Positions 58,150 through 64,000 of a stretch of DNA of 64,000 nucleotides are shown here, one piece after another. Origin of the DNA: a bacterium 210917-DFI.7.65 (GTDB lineage: Bacteria > Bacillota > Clostridia > Oscillospirales > Oscillospiraceae); NCBI GenBank assembly GCA_020555865.1, contig JAJCJJ010000005.1, positions 62,001 through 126,000 on the forward strand, read 5' to 3'. The position numbers were made by a program, and so were the translations under genes. Below the pieces are notes generated by a model, which worked only from the letters and a program-made list of their open reading frames with translations, was not told the DNA's origin and did no database searches. Each line of letters starts with the position of its first letter. Position 1 is the stretch's first letter.

Positions 58150-59949
58150 TTACTGAATCTTGAAATTGTCAAAGCCCTGCATCTTGTTCAGTAAATGTTC
58201 CAGAGGATCCGCATCTGCCTGCTGTTTCGGCTGCGGCGCCGGCGCACTGCCAGCCCGCGGCGCTGCAGCTTCCCCTCCGCCTGCAGCGGGACGCTGCGCG
58301 GAGGCCGATTTTGTAACCACCCGCACCGCGATGCTCCGTCCCAGGAACTCTGAAGCTGTCTGGCGGAGCACCTCCACCACATCGTCTTTGGAAAGCGTAT
58401 TCTTCACCAGATCGTTATCGCACTGGACAATCAGCTGATCGCCCTCCAGAACACCGCCGGCCATATTGAGAAAAGCCCGCTTTGCCATAGGAAGCCGGGC
58501 CTTAAACTGCTCCAGCAGCGCCGGCCAGCACTCGTCCGTTTCCCGCACAGGCGGAGGAGGCGGTGTATTATCCCGTGGCACGGCGCTCACAGTTCGGCGC
58601 GGGGCTGCCGGCTCCGCCGGCTGCGCAGGCGCCGGCATATCGTAATCCTGTGTCAAACTGCTGGCGCCAGGATCGTCTGCATCCGTGGGCAGCGGGGGCG
58701 CATCTTCCCAGGGAGCATCATCCACCGGGGAAGCCGGAACAGGAGTTGCCGCACTTCTCCGTTTCTCCTGCGCCGCCGGAGCGGCAGCAATCGGGCGCTC
58801 CTGCAGCGCTTTCACCGCAGATTCCAGTTTTTTCACACGGGACACCAGTGCCGTCCAATCGCCGGACAGGCTCTGATCGCACAATTTCAAAATACAAAGC
58901 TCCGCGTCGGTGCGCAGGTTCGTGCTGCGCAGAAGGCCGGCGCTGGTATTCTGCAGCGTGGTCAGGATCGCAATGAGCCGGGACGCATCGGCGGCAGTCC
59001 CCAACTCTTCCAGCGTGGCGCTGTCATAACCGCCGGAGAGCAGCGCCGCACCGCCTTTGGGCGCGGTTTTGCGGATCAGCAGATCCCGCCCCAGCGTGGA
59101 GAGCGCGCTGAGCACCGCCCCCATGTCTTTTCCGCCAGCGTAGAGCTGATGAAGCAGCGTCAGGGCGCCCTGCGCATCCTCGTTCAAAATGCAGCGCATC
59201 AGCTGCGCCGTCTGCAGATTGCCCGCCAGCCCCAAAGCGTCCAGCACCGCCCGGGCATCCACTGTGCCGCCGGAGGCCGCACATTGATCCAGCAGACTCA
59301 GTCCGTCGCGCAGCGCGCCGTCGGCCAGACGGGAAAGAAGCTCTGCGCCGTCTTCCGTTAAATCAATTTGTTCCTGTTGCGCCACATAGCGCAGGCGGCG
59401 CTGCACATCTTCCGGCGTGATGCGCTTAAAAGAAAAGCGCTGGCAGCGGGAGAGGATTGTAGCCGGCACTTTGTGCAGCTCCGTCGTGGCCAGAATAAAC
59501 ATCAAATGCTCCGGCGGCTCTTCCAGAATTTTCAGCAGCGCATTGAACGCAGAAGTAGAGAGCATATGCACTTCGTCCACAATGTATACGCGCTTTTTTA
59601 CATTGGCTGGGGCGTACACCGCCTCATCCCGCAGAGCCCGGATCTGCTCAACGCCGTTATTGGAAGCAGCATCCAGCTCCAGCACATCCAGAAATCCGCC
59701 GCTTTCGATACCGAGACAGCTGGGACAGCGGTTGCAGGGGTTTCCATTTTCCGGCTGTTCGCAGTTCACCGCTTTGGCCAGGATCTTGGCGCAGGTCGTC
59801 TTCCCGGTGCCCCGGGTACCGGTAAACAGATACGCATGGGACAGCCGCCCCTCCGCCACCTGGCGCTTGAGCGTTTCCGTAATATGCCCCTGTCCCACCA
59901 CATCTTCAAAGGTCTTGGGCCGCCATTTGCGATAGAGCGCCTGATACAA
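58150..59949 (-). CDS. dnaX: DNA polymerase III subunit gamma/tau
   Basis: A 599-residue clamp-loader subunit. From YQALYRKWRPKTFEDVVGQG it has Walker A GTRGTGKTTCAKILAKAV near 44, a zinc site with four Cys (CEQPENGNPCNRCPSC), Walker B VYIVDEVHMLS near 120 and sensor LFILATTELHKVPATILSRC near 150. The tau-specific C-terminus is Pro/Ala-rich. The start is TTG 59949, 7 nt after AAGGTGG; the open frame extends to 60174 across the SRP RNA end without support. No obvious slippery A/T run for a gamma-producing frameshift was seen. Confidence 0.95.
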   Translation of the reverse strand: MYQALYRKWRPKTFEDVVGQGHITETLKRQVAEGRLSHAYLFTGTRGTGKTTCAKILAKAVNCEQPENGNPCNRCPSCLGIESGGFLDVLELDAASNNGVEQIRALRDEAVYAPANVKKRVYIVDEVHMLSTSAFNALLKILEEPPEHLMFILATTELHKVPATILSRCQRFSFKRITPEDVQRRLRYVAQQEQIDLTEDGAELLSRLADGALRDGLSLLDQCAASGGTVDARAVLDALGLAGNLQTAQLMRCILNEDAQGALTLLHQLYAGGKDMGAVLSALSTLGRDLLIRKTAPKGGAALLSGGYDSATLEELGTAADASRLIAILTTLQNTSAGLLRSTNLRTDAELCILKLCDQSLSGDWTALVSRVKKLESAVKALQERPIAAAPAAQEKRRSAATPVPASPVDDAPWEDAPPLPTDADDPGASSLTQDYDMPAPAQPAEPAAPRRTVSAVPRDNTPPPPPVRETDECWPALLEQFKARLPMAKRAFLNMAGGVLEGDQLIVQCDNDLVKNTLSKDDVVEVLRQTASEFLGRSIAVRVVTKSASAQRPAAGGGEAAAPRAGSAPAPQPKQQADADPLEHLLNKMQGFDNFKIQ

Positions 59950-60111
59950 AGGCAAAACCACCTTTCGTTCAAATCGGGATTCTGAGTACGGCAAAAACGC
60001 ATATTGCGCGCAGCAAAAGATGCGCCTGCCCGGCACTCCGCTGTCTGCGGTCGGCCGCAGACGCCTTCTCCGCTGCACAACTCTCCAGAAAGGGCCTGGC
60101 CCTTCCGAAAA

Positions 60112-60281
60112 AACGCAAAAAGCCCTGCGCAAGCATCCCCTTTCAGACTCGGCACCCTCGCGGCACATGGACATTCCCGCTTAATGCTGCTCGGTTCCCC
60201 GCCTGACATGATTCACAGGCATCCATTGCGCGAGACCGAAATTCCTGCCGTGAATGCTTGCGCAGGACTTTTCGCAAAGTG
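60112..60281 (-). ncRNA. ffs: Signal recognition particle RNA
   Basis: Read leftward, the transcript starts near 60281 and carries a closing stem (60254-60266 with 60124-60136, CCTGCGCAAGCAT pairing). The hallmark Ffh-binding arm is AATCATGTCAGGCGGGGAAC then CGAGCAGCATTAAGCGGGAA, followed by ATGTGCCGCGAGGGTGCC. T-runs (GGGCTTTTTGCGTTTTTT) end it. There is little room for an Alu domain, so it is a small-type SRP RNA. Its place just before dnaX is typical. End coordinates are approximate. Confidence 0.85.
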
Positions 60282-60286
60282 CTAAT

Positions 60287-60315
60287 AGTATACTACAGTT
60301 CCGTTCCATTTGCAA
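60287..60315 (-). promoter_or_regulatory. Promoter of the SRP RNA
   Basis: Read leftward: TTGCAA (60315-60310), 17-bp spacer, TATACT (60292-60287). Confidence 0.8.
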
Positions 60316-60378
60316 GAGGGAAAATGACCAGCCTCCTTCCAGAAAGCGAAAAAAGAGTACCGTCCCGGCAAGTTTTTC

Positions 60379-60439
60379 TTGACAGTGCCGCCCGGCCAGC
60401 GCTATACTCATAACAGTGTTATATAACATTGTTATGAGT
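60379..60439 (+). promoter_or_regulatory. tetR promoter and 34-bp operator
   Basis: TTGACA (60379-60384), 18-bp spacer, TATACT (60403-60408). The inverted repeat ACTCATAACAGTGTTAT / ATAACATTGTTATGAGT (60406-60439) has one mismatch over 17-bp arms and covers the transcription start. It fits TetR-family operators, so autorepression is expected. Confidence 0.85.
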
Positions 60440-60450
60440 GGAGAGAATGT

Positions 60451-61068
60451 ATGACGCAAGAGAAACCGGCCACACAGCAGGCAATCCTGGCCGCGGCTCA
60501 GGCAGAGTTTTGGGAGAAGGGATTCCAGCGCGCTTCACTGCGCAGCATCGTCAAGGCAGCCGGCGTAACTACCGGCGCCCTATATGGGTATTACGGCAGC
60601 AAGGAAGCCCTGTTTGAAGCGCTGGTGGGCCAACAATATGAGTATATCATGTCCCACTACCGAAAGGCTCAGGAGGATTTTACCCGTATTCCTCCGGCGC
60701 AGCAGCCTGATCACATGGGCGATATTTCCGCCCAATGCATGATGGATCTGCTGCTGTATGCCTATGACCACCTGAAGGCATGCCAGTTGCTGCTGTGCCG
60801 CGCCGAAGGCACCCGCTTTGCCCATATGGTGGATGAAATGGTGGCCATTGAAGTGCAGGGCACCCATGAATACCTGCAGGTGCTTTCACAGTTGGGCCGC
60901 CCAGCGCCGGCCATCGATCCAAAGCTGGAACATATCCTGATCACTGGTATGTTTAATGCCTATTTCGAGCTGGTGCTCCACAAAATGCCGCTGGAGCAGG
61001 CAAAAGCCTACCTGTATGAACTGCATGCGTTTTACACCGCAGGCTGGATGAAAATTATGGGGCAGTAG
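60451..61068 (+). CDS. TetR/AcrR-family regulator
   Basis: A 205-residue TetR-type repressor. Residues 10-56 are the DNA-binding domain: ILAAAQAEFWEKGFQRASLR, then IVKAAGVTTGALYGYYGSKE. The rest is an all-helical ligand/dimer domain with several Cys and His residues (QLLLCRAEGTRFAHMVDEM). ATG 60451 follows GGAGAGAATGT. It lies before a two-gene ABC exporter and should repress itself and perhaps the exporter. The ligand is unknown. Confidence 0.93.
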   Translation: MTQEKPATQQAILAAAQAEFWEKGFQRASLRSIVKAAGVTTGALYGYYGSKEALFEALVGQQYEYIMSHYRKAQEDFTRIPPAQQPDHMGDISAQCMMDLLLYAYDHLKACQLLLCRAEGTRFAHMVDEMVAIEVQGTHEYLQVLSQLGRPAPAIDPKLEHILITGMFNAYFELVLHKMPLEQAKAYLYELHAFYTAGWMKIMGQ

Positions 61069-61084
61069 CCCTATAATTTTTTAC

Positions 61085-61112
61085 GCAAAGGTTAGCATTA
61101 ACTAACCTTTGC
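61085..61112. promoter_or_regulatory. Inverted repeat between tetR and the ABC genes
   Basis: Perfect 11-bp arms GCAAAGGTTAG / CTAACCTTTGC around CATTAA. No T-run follows in the rightward direction, so an operator is more likely than a terminator. The AGGTTAG half-sites recall DtxR-family iron boxes (known consensus uses TTAGGTTAG), but the spacing differs. Confidence 0.5.
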
Positions 61113-61204
61113 AGAACCTGTAATCCCCCCATCTGCCGCATAGCAGCACATTATTTGATTCCCATTTCCACCCGCAGAAAACTGGATAAAGGAGGTTTCA
61201 TCCC

Positions 61205-62974
61205 TTGAAAAAACAATCGAGTCTGTCCCGGCTAATGACCTATGCCGGCGCTCACAAGTATCTCATATACGCTTCTTGGCTTCTCTCGGCGCTGAGCGCC
61301 TTCATGGCTTTGGTACCCTTTTGGTACATCTGGCGCATTTTGCAGGAGGTGCTGCGCGTCGCCCCGGACTTTGCTCGCGCTGAATTTCTGGCCGCCTATG
61401 GCTGGGCCGCTGTGGGCTTTGCCGTTCTTTCAGTGCTGATTTATATCGCGGGCCTGATGTGCTCTCATCTGAGCGCTTTCCGCATCGCTTCCAATCTGCG
61501 CAAGGAAACGCTCCGGCATATTGTCCAACTGCCGCTGGGCGAAGCCGAACGCTTCGGCAGCGGCAAACTCCGCAAAATTGTGGACGAATCCAGCGCCGCC
61601 ACGGAAACATATCTTGCCCACCAGCTGCCGGACATGGCCGGCTCTATTGCAACGCCCATCGGACTGCTGGTCCTGCTTCTAGTCTTCGACTGGCGGCTGG
61701 GGCTGCTGTGTCTGATTCCCGTAGCTCTGGGCTTTGCCTGCATGATGCTTATGACCGGTTCCGGCATGCGCGCCAAGATGACGGAATATCAGAACGCCCT
61801 GGCAGATATGTCCAATCAGGCAGTGGAGTATGTCCGCGGCGTTCCGGTTGTCAAAACCTTTGGGCAAACCGTATTTTCCTTCAAAAAGTTCAAAGGCGCT
61901 ATCGACAACTATAAAACCTGGGTCATCGCCTATACCAAGCAGCTGCGTCTGCCTATGATGTTTTACACCGCCGCCATCAACAGCGCCTTTGCCTTTTTGG
62001 TCGCCGCAGCATTTCTGTTTACAGCAGAGGGCGTGACAGATCAGTTTCTGCTGAATCTGCTGTTCTATATCATCATCACGCCGGTTATTTCCACCACGCT
62101 GACCAAAATTATGTTCCAAAGCGAAAACACCATGATCATGGAAGACGCCCTCGCGCGCATCGACAGCGTGCTCAGCCTCGCCCCCCTGCCCCAGGCAGCC
62201 CATCCCAAAATGCCCGCAGACGGCAGCGTGGAAGTGGATGACGTATCGTTCTCTTATGACGGAAAAACTGACGTGCTGCATCACATCTCTCTGCGCATCG
62301 AACCGGGGCAGACGGCGGCTCTGGTGGGGCCCTCCGGCGGCGGGAAAAGCACTCTGGCCAACCTGATCGCCCGGTTCTTCGATCCCAGGAGCGGCGCGAT
62401 CCGCATCGGCGGCGTAGATCTGCGGGACATCGGCAAGGAAACGCTGATGGACACAGTATCCTATGTGTTCCAAGACAGCCGCCTGATCAAAGGATCCATT
62501 CTTGACAACGTGCGCCTGGCCCGTCCGGAATCCAGCGAAGCTCAAGTCTTGGAAGCGCTGCAAAAGGCCCAGTGCATGGATATCATTGAAAAATTTCCCA
62601 ACGGCATCCACACCGTACTGGGTACCAAGGGCGTATACCTCTCCGGCGGCGAACAGCAGCGCGTGGCCATCGCCCGCGCCATGCTGAAGGATTCCCCCGT
62701 AGTCATTCTGGACGAAGCGACTGCTTTCGCCGATCCAGACAACGAAGCCAAAGTGCAGGCGGCGTTCCATGCGCTGGCCAAAAACAAAACCGTGCTCATG
62801 ATCGCCCACCGCCTTTCCACTGTGATGAACGCCGACTGCATCTTTGTGGTGCAAAACGGCGCAATCGTCGAGTGCGGGACGAGCCGCGCGCTTCTGGAGC
62901 AGGAGGGAGTATTCGCCAAAATGTGGAGAGATTATCAAGCCTCCGTGCAGTGGAAAGTGGAGGTGTCGAGATGA
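61205..62974 (+). CDS. ABC exporter half-transporter (TM plus ATPase), first subunit
   Basis: A 589-residue ABC-type exporter subunit. Residues about 1-310 hold six TM segments (ABC_membrane domain), with KTFGQTVFSFKKFKGAIDNY as the coupling region. The ATPase has Walker A VGPSGGGKSTLANLIARF near 375, Q-loop SYVFQDSRLI, signature LSGGEQQRVAIARAML near 480 and Walker B PVVILDEATAFADPDN. The start is TTG 61205 with AAAGGAGG 9 nt upstream. It overlaps the next subunit by 4 bp, so the two form a heterodimer. Such pairs with a TetR export drugs, lipids or siderophore-like compounds, and some import iron-siderophores (IrtAB/YbtPQ type). Confidence 0.94.
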   Translation: MKKQSSLSRLMTYAGAHKYLIYASWLLSALSAFMALVPFWYIWRILQEVLRVAPDFARAEFLAAYGWAAVGFAVLSVLIYIAGLMCSHLSAFRIASNLRKETLRHIVQLPLGEAERFGSGKLRKIVDESSAATETYLAHQLPDMAGSIATPIGLLVLLLVFDWRLGLLCLIPVALGFACMMLMTGSGMRAKMTEYQNALADMSNQAVEYVRGVPVVKTFGQTVFSFKKFKGAIDNYKTWVIAYTKQLRLPMMFYTAAINSAFAFLVAAAFLFTAEGVTDQFLLNLLFYIIITPVISTTLTKIMFQSENTMIMEDALARIDSVLSLAPLPQAAHPKMPADGSVEVDDVSFSYDGKTDVLHHISLRIEPGQTAALVGPSGGGKSTLANLIARFFDPRSGAIRIGGVDLRDIGKETLMDTVSYVFQDSRLIKGSILDNVRLARPESSEAQVLEALQKAQCMDIIEKFPNGIHTVLGTKGVYLSGGEQQRVAIARAMLKDSPVVILDEATAFADPDNEAKVQAAFHALAKNKTVLMIAHRLSTVMNADCIFVVQNGAIVECGTSRALLEQEGVFAKMWRDYQASVQWKVEVSR

Positions 62975-64000
62975 TCGAAACGCTGCAGAAGCACTATGCC
63001 CTCTCCCGGCAGGGCGCAAAAGACCTGGTCAAAGGCTGCGTCGCCTGCGCGGTACAGAACCTGTCTTTCATGTTCCCGGCGTGCCTGCTCTATTTACTCG
63101 TGCGCGATCTGCTGAACGGAAGTCTTGCGGGCCGCGCCGGATGGTATGCAGCGGGCTGCATCGCCTGCATCCTGTTTATCCTGGCCGCTACTTGGTTCCA
63201 GTACAACAGCACTTATCTTGCCACTTACCTGGAAAGCGGCGTGCGCCGGGTAACGCTGGCCGAACGGCTGCGTAAAATTCCCCTGTCCTTTTTCGGGAAA
63301 AAAGATTTGGCGGATCTGACCAGCACCTTGATGGCTGATTGCGCTTTTCTCGAAACGGCTTTTTCTCATTTTATCCCGGAACTGGCCGGCTCCATTCTTT
63401 CCTGTTTGTTGGTAGCCGCAGGCATCTTTTTCTTCGACTGGCGGATGGCGCTGGCATCTTTATGGGTGCTGCCGGTGTCTTTCCTGATCGTGTGGCTGTC
63501 GGCCAAAGTACAGGAATCCCTGAGCCGAAAATCCATGGCGGCAAAAATGGCCTGTGCCGACGGCATCCAGGAATGCATCGAAACTGTCCGCGACCTGAAA
63601 TCCTGCAATGCAGAAGAGGCCTATCTGAACGGTCTATACACCAAAATCGATACTGTAGAACACCGGGCCATTGTCAGTGAGCTGGGTACTGCCGTATTCG
63701 TGGTCTCCGCCTCCCTCGTTTTGAAACTGGGCATCGCCACCACTGCCCTGGTTGGTTCTGTTCTGCTCTCCGGCGGCTCGCTGGATGTACTGACCTTTTT
63801 CGCCTTTCTGCTGGTGGCCTCCCGCCTGTATGAACCGTTGCAGGGCGCATTGCAGAATCTGGCGGCCATCATCTCCGCCCGCACCAATATTGCCCGAATG
63901 AACGAAATTCTCTGCCATCCCACCCAGGAAGGCTGCGATACGCTTACCAATCTGGGCTGCGATATTACCTTCGAACATGTCGGTTTTTCCTACAGCGGCG
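62971..64000 (+). CDS. ABC exporter half-transporter, second subunit (partial)
   Basis: The first 343 residues of a second ABC half-transporter; the ATPase domain begins at the window edge (ITFEHVGFSYSG). The TM domain has SFMFPACLLYLLVRDLLNGS, IACILFILAATWFQYNSTYL and AGSILSCLLVAAGIFFFDWR. VRDLKSCNAEEAYLNGLYTK fits the coupling helix. ATG 62971 overlaps the preceding stop (ATGA). The 3' end is missing, so intactness cannot be judged. Confidence 0.92.
   Translation, partial: MIETLQKHYALSRQGAKDLVKGCVACAVQNLSFMFPACLLYLLVRDLLNGSLAGRAGWYAAGCIACILFILAATWFQYNSTYLATYLESGVRRVTLAERLRKIPLSFFGKKDLADLTSTLMADCAFLETAFSHFIPELAGSILSCLLVAAGIFFFDWRMALASLWVLPVSFLIVWLSAKVQESLSRKSMAAKMACADGIQECIETVRDLKSCNAEEAYLNGLYTKIDTVEHRAIVSELGTAVFVVSASLVLKLGIATTALVGSVLLSGGSLDVLTFFAFLLVASRLYEPLQGALQNLAAIISARTNIARMNEILCHPTQEGCDTLTNLGCDITFEHVGFSYSG

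Overview
The window looks like chromosome of a spore-forming, anaerobic, moderately GC-rich Firmicute of class Clostridia, probably a gut Oscillospiraceae-type organism. The evidence is a solitary spoVAC, the Clostridia-type second topoisomerase pair, DegV, a Tex protein, a superoxide reductase, many radical SAM and ferredoxin proteins, a three-subunit fumarate reductase, and house-keeping genes with AGGAGG ribosome sites and sigma-A promoters spaced by 17 bp. Genus and species cannot be fixed from the sequence. Most of the window is ordinary core genome. Three stretches are clearly more AT-rich and look acquired: 3240-4200, 36210-37200 and 47450-49600.

Layout. 1-5690: the 3' part is missing from sbcD, followed by a GreA-type factor, an AAA ATPase, a TtcA-like thiolase, a NERD nuclease-like protein in an AT-rich patch, and a DUF2975/XRE/membrane-protein operon behind a large palindrome. 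5690-15660: small Cys-rich protein, zincin, tex, an acyltransferase/DUF6320 pair divergent from an esterase, dus, superoxide reductase, spoVAC and hemW. 15680-26730: SLH-anchored phosphodiester glycosidase; a long leftward operon (frdCAB, glyoxalase, radical SAM, mutY, histidine phosphatase, PflX-like radical SAM); then marR-degV rightward. 26800-35860: sugar cluster with an ABC importer, DhaK/DhaL-type kinase, an AllA-like cupin and a divergent ribulokinase. 35860-38710: three tandem XRE regulators with matching operators, a type I toxin-antitoxin locus, an orphan second antitoxin-like RNA, and a DUF4430/ECF-S pair. 38710-39160: structured intergenic DNA with tRNA-Gly and a duplicated tRNA 3' end. 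39350-46900: lipoprotein/FUSC operon, YitT, and a topoisomerase IV-like pair. 47000-51400: tiny membrane and secreted proteins next to an ECF sigma/anti-sigma pair. 51500-55750: Na/Ca exchanger, pyrBI, and convergent argF-thrH. 56090-57640: ferredoxin/NapH-like/ArsR/ferredoxin operon and tRNA-Ala. 57750-60320: ybaB, dnaX and SRP RNA. 60380-64000: tetR with a two-gene ABC exporter that runs off the end.

The best leads for new biology are the convergent toxin-antitoxin locus with its orphan RNA copy (37236-37790), the XRE triplet with a shared operator (36263-37198), the ECF sigma whose promoter element is repeated at the same distance before a secreted-protein gene (49447-50960), and the ArsR-controlled ferredoxin operon (56088-57420). 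All functional statements rest on reading motifs and context. No database search was possible.
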